Source: an uncultured Treponema sp. (GTDB taxonomy: Bacteria; Spirochaetota; Spirochaetia; Treponematales; Treponemataceae). Taken from it: a stretch of 22,365 bases of DNA. Positions 15,258-22,365 of the stretch are shown here, in pieces (position 1 is the first letter of the stretch; the number at the start of each line of letters is the position of its first letter). The DNA lies in the NCBI GenBank assembly GCA_937900125.1, contig CALCEK010000244.1, forward strand, positions 1 to 22,365. Direction: 5' to 3'. The notes below the pieces were generated by a model, which did no database searches, had not been told where the DNA came from, and saw only the letters and a program-made list of their open reading frames with translations. The position numbers and the translations under genes were made by a program.

Positions 15258-15534
15258 AGTTTTTTTCCCATTCGTCAATAAGGGAAGCGTAAACGTAATC
15301 TTTTAGGTCAATAATCATAGAAACTTTTTCCGCCATATCGCCACACAAACAAACTGCCCGCAACTCTTCCTTTTTTAAGCCGTTCAAATAAGCAAGGGCA
15401 TTTGTTAGCGTTTGAATGAATTGCTCCTGAGAATTTTTTTTGCGAGAAGGAATCAAAATACATTCCCACAAAAAATCCGCGTCTTTAGAAAATTGTTCAA
15501 ACCCCGCAGGGAGCATATCGTTAATTTCGGTCAT
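15247..15534 (-). CDS. Hypothetical protein (95 residues)
   Basis: I do not recognise a family. The protein is acidic, with no signal peptide or membrane helix. It has a hydrophobic core segment RAVCLCGDMAEKVSMIIDL and a helical, aromatic-rich C-terminus (YASLIDEWEKNF). Codon choice resembles its neighbours. Its stop lies within the 3' end of the convergent dehydrogenase gene (11-base overlap). There is no clear ribosome site before the ATG, so the start is uncertain. Nothing else fits the 15258-15534 interval. Confidence 0.55.
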   Translation of the reverse strand: MTEINDMLPAGFEQFSKDADFLWECILIPSRKKNSQEQFIQTLTNALAYLNGLKKEELRAVCLCGDMAEKVSMIIDLKDYVYASLIDEWEKNFMD

Positions 15535-15664
15535 AATTTAATCATACTCGCAGAATCCGAAAATTGTCAAATTTTTTATGTTTTCGCTTTTTGTGTAGCA
15601 GCGCGTGGGCGTAGGGGTAGGAATGGCGCGATTTTTTTACTAAAATGGGCAAAGGGGGAAAATT

Positions 15665-17437
15665 ATGAACTATGCCGCAGTAAGCCATCATGCCTATGGA
15701 ACTTTTTGTTATCCGATTAATAAAAATAATCTTAAAATAACAATCCAAACTGGAAAAGATATAAAATCGCTTGTTTTAATTTGGGGCGACCCGTTTTTGT
15801 CCGAAAAAATCGAAGGAAAATGGAAGTGGAAAAGTTTGCAGGAGGATTCCTTTGTGCGGAAAGAAACTCAAAATCATTTTTTGTGGACAATCATTGTTTC
15901 TCCTCCTTTTAAAAGATGCCGCTACTATTTTAAAATTTCAGATGGAATTGAGGACAAATATTTTTTTGAAGACGGATTTTTTGCCGTAAATGAAAAAACT
16001 CCCGAAAATCACGTGCAATTTATTTTTCCGTGGATGAACGAAATTGACATTTGCACCGTTCCCTCTTGGGCGCAACAAACAATTTGGTATCAAATTTTTC
16101 CAGCTAGATTTGCGCATGGCAAAAATCCCGCAGACAAAAATCCGCTTTTGCCTTGGGCTAGTCCTACGCAAAAAGTCAAAAATGAAGAGCGGTATGGGGG
16201 AAATTTGCGCGGAATAATTGAGCATTTGGATTACCTAGAAAAACTCGGCATAAATGGACTTTATTTGAATCCCGTAAATCTTGCAAAAAGCCAGCACAAA
16301 TACGATACAACTGACTACTTTACTATTGACGGGGAGTTTGGAACGCGCGAAGATATGATTGAATTGGTGCAAAAGGCGCACGTGCGGGGAATGCGGGTAA
16401 TGCTTGACGGCGTTTTTAATCACACGGGGTGGGATTTTTTTGCATGGCAAGATGTTGTAAAAAATCGCGAAAAATCGCCCTATGCCTCTTGGTACATTGT
16501 AAACGATTTTGATTTTGCCGAATATCCGTCGGATGCAGCTAAAAACGGAAAATTTTATTCTTTTGCGTTTACCGACCACATGCCAAAGTTAAACACCTCG
16601 AATCCTGATGTAAGAAAATACATTGTAAATGTTTGCGAACGTTGGGTTAAAGAGTACGATATTGATGCCATTCGGCTTGATGTTGCAAATGAAATTTCCC
16701 ACGAGTTGTGCCGCGAACTTCATAATTCGCTACGCGCCCTCAAAAGTGATTTTTTTATTGTGGGAGAAATTTGGAATCACGCACTTCCTTGGCTTACAGG
16801 CGACCAATTTGATTCCGTTATAAATTATCCGCTCCGAACTGCAATTATGGATTTTGCCGAGGACAAAAGTCAAACTGCGCACGAGCTTGAAATGCAGCTG
16901 AATTTGTGTTTTTTTATGTATATGGAGCAAAATGAGCGCGTCCTTTTGAATCAGCTAGACAGCCACGACACGCCACGCTTGGTAACAAAATGCAAAAACC
17001 GCGACCTTGCGTTGCAACAATTTGCTTTGCTTTTTATGCTTACAGGCTCAATTTGCCTTTATTACGGCACGGAAGTTTTGCTTGAAGGCGAGCATGACCC
17101 CGATTGCCGCCGTTGTATGCCGTGGAACGAAATTGAAGCGGGCAAATACAAAACTGAACTTGCCATTTTTTCAAGCCTGATTGCTTTGCGGAAAAAATTT
17201 AAGGCTTTTTCGGAATTGGATTTTTGTTTTGTTTCCCAACAAAATTCGCAAATCCCCGACAATTCGCGCATAATCCAACTTTATAAATCTGAACCAAAAT
17301 CAAATGAGCGTTTTTTGTTTACGGCAAATTTCAGCGAAAAAGATTTTAGGCTTAATTCCACACCAATTTTGCTACTCTCCCACAAACTGCAAAACTTAAA
17401 CCTACGGCCCGGCGGCTTTGCAATACAAAAGTGCTAA
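15665..17437 (+). CDS. GH13 neopullulanase/cyclomaltodextrinase/maltogenic amylase
   Basis: A 590-residue GH13 enzyme of the GH13_20 type. Residues 1-125 are a CBM34-like beta domain; QQTIWYQIFPARFAHGK opens the catalytic barrel. Conserved regions: LDGVFNHTG (247-255), MPKLN (region V, the GH13_20 signature), IRLDVANE with nucleophile Asp339, VGEIW with acid/base Glu368, and LDSHDTPR with Asp435. It should cut alpha-1,4 (and some alpha-1,6) bonds in cyclodextrins, pullulan or maltodextrins. There is no signal peptide, so it acts on imported oligosaccharides in the cytoplasm. A GGGGG ribosome site precedes the ATG. No transporter or regulator of maltodextrin use lies beside it. Confidence 0.92.
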   Translation: MNYAAVSHHAYGTFCYPINKNNLKITIQTGKDIKSLVLIWGDPFLSEKIEGKWKWKSLQEDSFVRKETQNHFLWTIIVSPPFKRCRYYFKISDGIEDKYFFEDGFFAVNEKTPENHVQFIFPWMNEIDICTVPSWAQQTIWYQIFPARFAHGKNPADKNPLLPWASPTQKVKNEERYGGNLRGIIEHLDYLEKLGINGLYLNPVNLAKSQHKYDTTDYFTIDGEFGTREDMIELVQKAHVRGMRVMLDGVFNHTGWDFFAWQDVVKNREKSPYASWYIVNDFDFAEYPSDAAKNGKFYSFAFTDHMPKLNTSNPDVRKYIVNVCERWVKEYDIDAIRLDVANEISHELCRELHNSLRALKSDFFIVGEIWNHALPWLTGDQFDSVINYPLRTAIMDFAEDKSQTAHELEMQLNLCFFMYMEQNERVLLNQLDSHDTPRLVTKCKNRDLALQQFALLFMLTGSICLYYGTEVLLEGEHDPDCRRCMPWNEIEAGKYKTELAIFSSLIALRKKFKAFSELDFCFVSQQNSQIPDNSRIIQLYKSEPKSNERFLFTANFSEKDFRLNSTPILLLSHKLQNLNLRPGGFAIQKC

Positions 17438-17445
17438 AATTTGCC

Positions 17446-17556
17446 CGTCATTCTGAGGGGTCAAACCCCGAAGAATCTATGTAATCTTTGAAAAAAAGGT
17501 GTTTTTTTGGTAAGTGACACAGATTCTTTGCGGGCGTACCCGCTCAGAACGACACG
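17446..17556. repeat. BIME-like pair of inverted REP-type repeats
   Basis: Two copies of a unit of about 35-40 bases face each other. Left: GTCATTCTGAG, a GGGG/CCCC mini-hairpin, GAAGAATCTATGT (17447-17482). Right, reversed: GTCGTTCTGAG, a GCGGG/CCCGC mini-hairpin, AAAGAATCTGTGT (17517-17553). Each arm folds alone and both fold together. The unit resembles the TCATTCTGAG...GAAGAATC repeats that are scattered in many bacterial genomes. It lies between the convergent amylase and folE2 genes. Confidence 0.7.
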
Positions 17557-17628
17557 CACTTTCTTGCACATTGAGTGCAGTTGTAAAGCACGAAAAATTG
17601 TTGCTCAACGAACGGATTGTGGCATAAG

Positions 17629-17710
17629 GGCATCTCGAAAAACTCGTTTTAGATAATTTTTTTCGAGATGCCATCGAGTTCTAAGTCATTGAAATACAAC
17701 GAATTAGAAC
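17629..17710. repeat. Double hairpin element (14-bp and 7-bp arms)
   Basis: GGCATCTCGAAAAA (17629-17642) pairs perfectly with TTTTTCGAGATGCC (17659-17672) across a 16-base loop. Next to it GTTCTAA (17678-17684) pairs with TTAGAAC (17704-17710). There is no T-run outside the large stem on either strand, so a plain intrinsic terminator is less likely than a dispersed repeat, though the hairpin may still protect or end transcripts. Confidence 0.65.
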
Positions 17711-17729
17711 ATCACATTTTCAAAGTTAC

Positions 17730-17753
17730 CTCTAAAAATTGCAATTTTTAGAG
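17730..17753. repeat. 24-bp perfect palindrome covering the folE2 stop codon
   Basis: CTCTAAAAATTGCAATTTTTAGAG is its own reverse complement. It contains the last residues (NCNF) and the TAG stop of folE2. It could act as a bidirectional AU-rich terminator between the convergent genes, but its stem is weak and it may be the edge of a repeat. Confidence 0.6.
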
Positions 17754-18529
17754 TTTCCCTCAACATAGGCATAGGCATTATGATTATGAATACTCTCAAA
17801 ATTTTCACATTCCACGCTAAACCAAGTAAATGGTTTTTCGCACTTTTGAAAATTTTTTAAGCCTAAATACACTTCCCTAACAACGTCTTCAACAAAACGC
17901 GGATTTTCATAAGCGTGTTCAGTTACCCATTTTTCATCTGGGCGTTTTAAAATGCTGTACAAACCGCCCGAAGAACTTTGTTCAACTAATTCAATAATAT
18001 CTTCAATCCAAAAAAGGCTTGTGTTTTCTAGGCAAACTGTAACAAGTCCCCGCTGATTGTGTGCTCCATATTTGCTAATGGCTTTTGAACAAGGGCAAAG
18101 CGTTGTAACTGGAACTTGAACGCTCACAAAAAAATGCTCACTTTCTGCGCAAACTTCCCCTTTGTACGTGCAAGTGTAGCGCATTATGCTTTCCGCTTTT
18201 GTTACGGGAGCAGTTTTTTGCATAAAAAATGGAAAAGTCATAGTTCCAAACGCCCGATTTGCCGCTAAAGAACTTTGAATATCGCGCAACATAGACAAAA
18301 ATTGCTTCATTCCAAGGTTTTGCCTGTAACGATGAAAAATTTCCACAAAGCGCGACATATGCGTTCCCTTGTAATTGTGCGGGAGATTTACAAAAAGGTC
18401 TACATTTGCCGTTGTTTGCTGACTTCCGTTTTGTTTGTCAAGAACTTTTACGGGATATTGCAGATTTTTTACGCCAACTTTTTCAAGTGGAATTTCTCTT
18501 GTATCAATACTATTTTGAATGTCAACCAT
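17732..18529 (-). CDS. folE2: GTP cyclohydrolase FolE2 (type IB)
   Basis: A 265-residue GTP cyclohydrolase IB, which opens GTP to 7,8-dihydroneopterin triphosphate, the first step to tetrahydrofolate (and to queuosine precursors). The family signature VPVTTLCPCSKAIS followed by GAHNQRG is present, including the metal-binding cysteine. Other family blocks are LPHNYKGTHMSRF near residue 50 and ESIHNHNAYAYVE at the end. FolE2 enzymes work with several divalent metals, unlike the zinc-dependent FolE. The gene lies 12 bases after folD, so they form an operon. The last eight residues fall in a palindrome and look like an added tail after the normal family end. The ribosome site is weak. Confidence 0.93.
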   Translation of the reverse strand: MVDIQNSIDTREIPLEKVGVKNLQYPVKVLDKQNGSQQTTANVDLFVNLPHNYKGTHMSRFVEIFHRYRQNLGMKQFLSMLRDIQSSLAANRAFGTMTFPFFMQKTAPVTKAESIMRYTCTYKGEVCAESEHFFVSVQVPVTTLCPCSKAISKYGAHNQRGLVTVCLENTSLFWIEDIIELVEQSSSGGLYSILKRPDEKWVTEHAYENPRFVEDVVREVYLGLKNFQKCEKPFTWFSVECENFESIHNHNAYAYVEGNSKNCNF

Positions 18530-18541
18530 AATTTTACCGTT

Positions 18542-19420
18542 TTACAATTTAAGAGTATTTTCAGCGGCAAAAAGTGTGTTGTACATAAGCATTGCTATTG
18601 TCATAGGTCCTACTCCGCCGGGAACTGGTGTTACATAAGAAGCGACTTCTTTTACATTTTCAAAATCAACGTCGCCAGAAAGTCTAAATCCGCTTTTTTT
18701 GCTTGAATCTGGGATTCGCGAAACACCAACATCTATAACGCAAGAGCCATTTTTTACCATATCCTTTGTGATTAACTCGGGGCGACCTGCACACGCAATT
18801 AAAATGTCAGCTTTGCGCGTAAAATCCGAAAGATTTTTTGTTCCCGTATGACAAAGTGTTACAGTTGCATTGTATTCTTTGCGGCTCAAAAGCAAGGAAA
18901 GCGGTTTTCCTACAATATTGCTTCTTCCAACAATTACAACGTTTGCGCCTTCTGTTTTTACATTCATTTTTTTTAGCAAAACAAGGATTCCATGCGGTGT
19001 ACAAGGAATAAATCCATTCATACCCAAAAAAAGTTTTCCTGTGTTTTGAGGATGAAATCCATCCACGTCTTTTTCTGGAAGAATCGCTTGTATGACTTTT
19101 TCTTCATTAATATGCTTAGGGAGCGGAAGCTGAACTAAAATTCCATGCACTAAAGAATCGTCATTTAATTCTTGAATTTGTCTTAAAAGCTCAGATTCAG
19201 AAATATTTTCTGGTAAATAAATACTTTTATCGCTCATTCCAACTTCGGCTAAGGCTTTGCGCTTTCCCGTTACATAAGACACGCTCGCTGGGTCGTTTCC
19301 CACAAGAATCACGGCAAGGCACGGAACGATTCCCTTTTCTTTTAAAACATCCACTTTTTCTGCGATTTCAGATTTTACTGTTCCCGCGATTTTTTTCCCA
19401 TCAATTATAATTGCACTCAT
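18542..19420 (-). CDS. folD: Bifunctional methylenetetrahydrofolate dehydrogenase/cyclohydrolase FolD
   Basis: A 292-residue cytoplasmic enzyme that interconverts 5,10-methylene-, 5,10-methenyl- and 10-formyl-tetrahydrofolate with NADP. Signatures: SYVTGKRKA with Tyr49 and Lys53 as the catalytic pair, ILVQLPLPKHI, EKDVDGFHP, the dinucleotide-binding GRSNIVGKPL, and PVPGGVGPMT near the end. Length is normal for FolD. AAGG lies 9 bases before the ATG. It is the first gene of a two-gene folate operon with folE2 and is transcribed away from the outer-membrane protein gene. Confidence 0.96.
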   Translation of the reverse strand: MSAIIIDGKKIAGTVKSEIAEKVDVLKEKGIVPCLAVILVGNDPASVSYVTGKRKALAEVGMSDKSIYLPENISESELLRQIQELNDDSLVHGILVQLPLPKHINEEKVIQAILPEKDVDGFHPQNTGKLFLGMNGFIPCTPHGILVLLKKMNVKTEGANVVIVGRSNIVGKPLSLLLSRKEYNATVTLCHTGTKNLSDFTRKADILIACAGRPELITKDMVKNGSCVIDVGVSRIPDSSKKSGFRLSGDVDFENVKEVASYVTPVPGGVGPMTIAMLMYNTLFAAENTLKL

Positions 19421-19446
19421 TTGTAACCTTTTTCATTCAATTTTGT

Positions 19447-19452
19447 ATTATA
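19447..19452 (-). promoter_or_regulatory. Likely -10 box of the folD promoter
   Basis: A perfect TATAAT on the minus strand (19452-19447) lies 26 bases before the folD ATG. No good -35 box is found at 16-18 bases; TTGACT at 19486-19481 is too far upstream. Confidence 0.35.
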
Positions 19453-19549
19453 AATAAACTTGTTCTGTTGAATCTGCAAAAGTCAAGATTCACACAAGGT
19501 CTATTGTAAACAAAATTAAAAAATTATATTATAGTTTTTGTCTTTGATA

Positions 19550-19578
19550 TTGACTTTACTATATTCGATTTTTAAATA
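19550..19578 (+). promoter_or_regulatory. Sigma70-like promoter of the outer-membrane protein gene
   Basis: TTGACT (19550-19555), 17-base spacer, TAAATA (19573-19578). Predicted start near 19585 gives a leader of about 45 bases containing a hairpin. Confidence 0.6.
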
Positions 19579-19586
19579 AATTTCCA

Positions 19587-19615
19587 TAGTGCACGGACTT
19601 TTTCAAAATGCACTA
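19587..19615 (+). promoter_or_regulatory. 5'-UTR hairpin before the outer-membrane protein gene
   Basis: TAGTGCA (19587-19593) and TGCACTA (19609-19615) are perfect inverted arms around a 15-base loop, right after the predicted transcription start and 5 bases before the GAGAGG ribosome site. It may stabilise the message or be an operator for a dimeric repressor. Confidence 0.4.
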
Positions 19616-19630
19616 ATTTTGAGAGGATTT

Positions 19631-20314
19631 ATGAAACGTTTTTTTTCTTTGATATGTACATTGTTTCTCATTTCTAGCCTATTTGTTTATGCCCAAGACA
19701 AATATGAAGAAGAAGATGATGATATTCAGGACATTCAAGAACAACACGAAAATGCTAACGAAGTTGAATTTATCTATAACAGAATTCAAAAAGGCGACCA
19801 ATATTTTCGTATGGCTTTAGGACTTACCTCCCCGCTAAATTTTGGAAATCCTTTTACTGACGATGGAAAATTAAAAATTGGCGGTCTTTTTAACTTAGGC
19901 TACCATTATTTTTTTAACAGCTATTTTGCCGTTGGAATTGACGCAGGTTTTGGCTTTAACGTAACAATTGGTAGCAACGTATTTAATTACGTTCCGATTT
20001 TTGCAACTATAACTTACCAGCCGACCATTGGGAATTTTGAGTTTCCACTTACGGCGGGTGTAGGAATGGCTTGGGAAACTTACAGCAATTACACTTATTG
20101 GCCAGCGTTGGTTTTAAAAGGCGAAGCGGGAGTGCATTATAGAATTACAAATAGTTGGTCTCTTGGAGGGGATATTTCCTATATGTTTATGCCACAATTT
20201 ACAAAACTCTATACAGATGTACAAAATCCAACAAATACTGACGAAGTAAAATCGAGCGAAAACTGGTTTGGTCACTTTTTGGGTATTTCTGTAACCGCAC
20301 GTTATTATTTCTAA
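19631..20314 (+). CDS. Small outer-membrane beta-barrel protein
   Basis: A 227-residue exported protein. The signal peptide is MKRFFSLICTLFLISSLFVY with cleavage after AYAQ-like YAQ; an acidic linker (KYEEEDDDIQDIQEQ) follows. The rest alternates hydrophobic and polar residues with many Gly and aromatic residues (FNLGYHYFF, VGIDAGFGFNVTIG, LGGDISYMFMP), and ends in VTARYYF, a terminal-Phe barrel-insertion signal. It fits an eight-stranded OmpA/OmpW-size barrel seen in treponemes; function is unknown. The ATG at 19631 follows GAGAGG; the frame extends upstream but without a signal peptide there. The lipoprotein gene follows after 12 bases. Confidence 0.8.
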   Translation: MKRFFSLICTLFLISSLFVYAQDKYEEEDDDIQDIQEQHENANEVEFIYNRIQKGDQYFRMALGLTSPLNFGNPFTDDGKLKIGGLFNLGYHYFFNSYFAVGIDAGFGFNVTIGSNVFNYVPIFATITYQPTIGNFEFPLTAGVGMAWETYSNYTYWPALVLKGEAGVHYRITNSWSLGGDISYMFMPQFTKLYTDVQNPTNTDEVKSSENWFGHFLGISVTARYYF

Positions 20315-20326
20315 AGGATAAAAAAA

Positions 20327-21454
20327 ATGAAGTGTTCTGCAAATAAAAATAAATTTTTTCTTCTAACAATTTTGCTTTTTATTTCTACAAGCATTTTTAC
20401 TTCTTGCCACGATGCCATTTTTGATATGATAGATAAGGAAGTTAAACTTGAATCAAATGGAATTATGGGCGACATACATTCAATTGTTCCTTTTGGAGAT
20501 TTTCTCTATTGCGCAAACGGTAAAGCACTTTACAAAAAAACAAACGAATCTTCAAATTCTACAGGAAATTACAACGAGCAGTGGGAAAAAGTTTCAACTA
20601 CAGATTTAAGCGGAACGATTGAGTTTCTTGCCTCCGATAACAATTATTTGTATGCGCTTACATACACTTTTAGCGAAAACGCAAGTAGCTACAATGTGGT
20701 GTCAGAAATTAAATGTTTCTATTCTTCAGATGGAGAAAGTTTTACCGAAATCGATTTTTCATCAACTGGAATTTCTGAAAATTACCTTAATACAACAAGC
20801 TATGTCAAATTGTTTGACAATCAGGCTTCACTCGATTCAGGAAATCGAAAAGCATACATTCGCTTAACGACCGATGACAAAAATGGTGTTTTTTACACTT
20901 TAAATGGAGAAAGCTATACAGTTGCAACAGAAGCTTGTAAAGATAGTTCTAGTTCAACTTCGCCAAATTCGGCAGTGTATTTTAACGGAAAAACTTATTT
21001 CTTTGAAGCCTACGATGCCACCGCAAATGATAGCTATATGTATTACGCAACAGGAAATAGCTCAACGCTTTACTATTCAGATGGCTCTACAGAAAACTCC
21101 GTTTCTCCTGCAGTCGGGTCAATTTATTCTCTTGCACTCACCTCTGACTACTTAATTTTGGGAACTTCAACTGGAATTAAGCGACTTTCTCTTACAAGCG
21201 GTGTTCCTGCCTCAAGCGCAACAACATTTTCTAGCAATGCGTCTTCAATTTTAACAAATCGCATTTATATGCTTTACATTTTAAATCCTAGTGTTGCAGA
21301 AGGCGCAGATGATGAATATGCGTGTATGACAATTTACGGAACGCTTTCTTCTGCGACTGACAGTTTTTCTGAAACAGGATTGTACGCATTTTATCCAAAC
21401 AGAGGAACGTGGAATCGGGACGGAACTGCTGACACCAGTTCTTCTGGCAATTAA
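20327..21454 (+). CDS. Putative lipoprotein, beta-propeller-like, unknown function
   Basis: A 375-residue lipoprotein. A lipobox IFTSC (Cys27) ends a hydrophobic signal. The mature protein is rich in Ser, Thr, Asn and Tyr and has repeated short strands such as FGDFLYCANGKALYKK, SDNNYLYALTYTF, YYATGNSSTLYYSDG and SDYLILGTSTGIKRL. These recurring YxLxxxT/G strands suggest a beta-propeller of WD/NHL or sialidase type. No catalytic motif is seen. It probably sits in the periplasm or on the surface and is expressed with the preceding barrel protein; AAAGGA precedes the ATG. A link to rarA is only by position. Confidence 0.75.
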   Translation: MKCSANKNKFFLLTILLFISTSIFTSCHDAIFDMIDKEVKLESNGIMGDIHSIVPFGDFLYCANGKALYKKTNESSNSTGNYNEQWEKVSTTDLSGTIEFLASDNNYLYALTYTFSENASSYNVVSEIKCFYSSDGESFTEIDFSSTGISENYLNTTSYVKLFDNQASLDSGNRKAYIRLTTDDKNGVFYTLNGESYTVATEACKDSSSSTSPNSAVYFNGKTYFFEAYDATANDSYMYYATGNSSTLYYSDGSTENSVSPAVGSIYSLALTSDYLILGTSTGIKRLSLTSGVPASSATTFSSNASSILTNRIYMLYILNPSVAEGADDEYACMTIYGTLSSATDSFSETGLYAFYPNRGTWNRDGTADTSSSGN

Positions 21455-21456
21455 AA

Positions 21457-22365
21457 ATGTCGTTCAGCTCAGAAAATAATCTTTTTGATAACGATGACAA
21501 AAAACAAGAACCGCTTGCCGCTCGAATGCGTCCTAGAACACTAGACGAATATATAGGACAAGACCATATTGTTGGCAAAGGAAGATTGTTGCGCCGTGCC
21601 ATTGCCGCCGACCGCTTAACTTCTGTTATTTTTTACGGTCCGCCTGGTAGCGGCAAAACTACGCTTGCTCGTGTAATTGCAAATCATACTTCGTCAAATT
21701 TTATAACGCTAAATGCCGTTTTAACTGGTGTTGCCGATATTAGAAAAAGCATCTCCGAAGCCGAAGAAGCTCGTCGTTTGTATGGCAGAAAAACGATTTT
21801 GTTTGTTGATGAAGTTCACCGCTGGAACAAAAGCCAGCAAGATGCCCTTCTCCCTTGGGTTGAAAATGGAACGATTATTTTAATTGGAGCTACAACAGAA
21901 AATCCTTTTTTTGAAGTAAATAAAGCTCTTGTAAGCAGGAGCCGAGTTTTTCAGTTAAAACCGCTAACACAGCTCGACTTAAAAAAGGCAGCTTTTCAGG
22001 CTTTACAAGATGTTGAACGCGGTTATGGGCATTGGAATGTTAGCTTTGAAAAAGGTGCGCTCGAACATTTAATTCAAACTGCAAACGGAGATGCAAGAAG
22101 CCTTTTAAATGCACTAGAATTAGCCGTAGAAACAACACCTCAAGAATGGAATCCGAATGGGAATCCGCCAAAACCATCGTATGGAAGCACAATTTACATT
22201 AGCCAAGAAGTTGCAGAAGAATCAATTCAAAAAAAAGTTGTTTTATACGACCGCGATGGCGATTATCATTATGACATAATTTCAGCTTTTATTAAGAGTT
22301 TGCGCGGGCGCGACCCAGATGCGGCTTGTTATTGGCTTTCGCGAATGGTAAAAGAGGACGATGAC
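21457..22365 (+). CDS. rarA: Replication-associated recombination protein A (RarA/MgsA), partial, continues beyond window
   Basis: The first 303 codons of an AAA+ clamp-loader-like ATPase; the frame is open at the window end. After an acidic N-terminus come LAARMRPRTLDEYIGQDHIV, Walker A GPPGSGKTT (61-69), Walker B ILFVDEVHRWNKSQQD, sensor 1 ILIGATTENP, the arginine-finger segment ALVSRSRVF, sensor 2 NGDARSLLN, and the start of the RarA C-terminal domain (YHYDIISAFIKSLRGRDPDA). RarA/MgsA acts at stalled replication forks with SSB. The ATG is two bases after the lipoprotein stop with no clear ribosome site, so translation may depend on the upstream gene. Confidence 0.93.
   Translation, partial: MSFSSENNLFDNDDKKQEPLAARMRPRTLDEYIGQDHIVGKGRLLRRAIAADRLTSVIFYGPPGSGKTTLARVIANHTSSNFITLNAVLTGVADIRKSISEAEEARRLYGRKTILFVDEVHRWNKSQQDALLPWVENGTIILIGATTENPFFEVNKALVSRSRVFQLKPLTQLDLKKAAFQALQDVERGYGHWNVSFEKGALEHLIQTANGDARSLLNALELAVETTPQEWNPNGNPPKPSYGSTIYISQEVAEESIQKKVVLYDRDGDYHYDIISAFIKSLRGRDPDAACYWLSRMVKEDDD

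Noticed and set aside
17629..17672. Intrinsic terminator for the amylase gene
   Set aside because: No T-run follows the stem on either strand; treated as a repeat instead.
1..22365. CRISPR arrays, tRNA or rRNA genes, insertion sequences, prophage genes
   Set aside because: No regularly spaced direct repeats, cloverleaf or transposase/phage motifs were found by eye.

Overview
The window reads as chromosomal DNA from a low-GC, double-membraned bacterium, most likely a host-associated Treponema-like spirochaete. That placement is inferred from the AT-rich codon use, a periplasmic-binding-domain/GGDEF/EAL receptor, an Ala/Ser-type lipobox lipoprotein, a small outer-membrane barrel and the FolD/FolE2 pair. 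No marker here fixes the genus.

Region 1 (1-785, minus) is an ORF open at the window edge. It reads without a stop through pieces of three unrelated genes: the N-terminal part of an aryl-polyene-type methyltransferase, about 46 codons of DXP synthase (Dxs), and the start of a HipA-like kinase domain. It has its own, apparently leaderless, promoter.

Region 2 (903-9058, plus) is a tightly packed operon behind a good promoter. It keeps the tailoring/export half of an aryl polyene (APE) pathway in the usual gene order: two acyl carrier proteins, a membrane-domain/acyl-ligase fusion, a FabZ-like dehydratase, a family 2 glycosyltransferase, an LpxL-like acyltransferase, a 4HBT thioesterase, a LolA-like carrier and an MMPL/RND exporter. 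No ketosynthase or ketoreductase is present, so chain extension must come from elsewhere or be lost. The exporter appears to lose its last residues by a one-base frame change.

Region 3 (9133-12638, plus) holds a membrane receptor with two periplasmic solute-binding-like domains, a degenerate GGDEF and an intact EAL (c-di-GMP phosphodiesterase), overlapping by one base with a HAD phosphatase. Region 4 (12658-14274, minus) holds hisS and a 65-residue unknown protein; a cysteine-rich reading frame follows the unknown gene's stop in the same frame. Region 5 (14472-17437) holds a short-chain dehydrogenase, a convergent unknown 95-residue ORF and an intracellular GH13 neopullulanase/cyclomaltodextrinase.

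Region 6 (17438-17753) is a non-coding repeat cluster between convergent genes: a BIME-like pair of inverted repeats, a 14-bp-armed hairpin element and a 24-bp palindrome that contains the folE2 stop codon. Region 7 (17732-19420, minus) is a folD-folE2 operon for one-carbon/folate metabolism. Region 8 (19550-22365, plus) has a strong promoter, a 5'-UTR hairpin, an outer-membrane barrel protein, a lipoprotein and rarA, which runs off the window. No tRNA, rRNA, CRISPR array, transposase or phage gene was seen.
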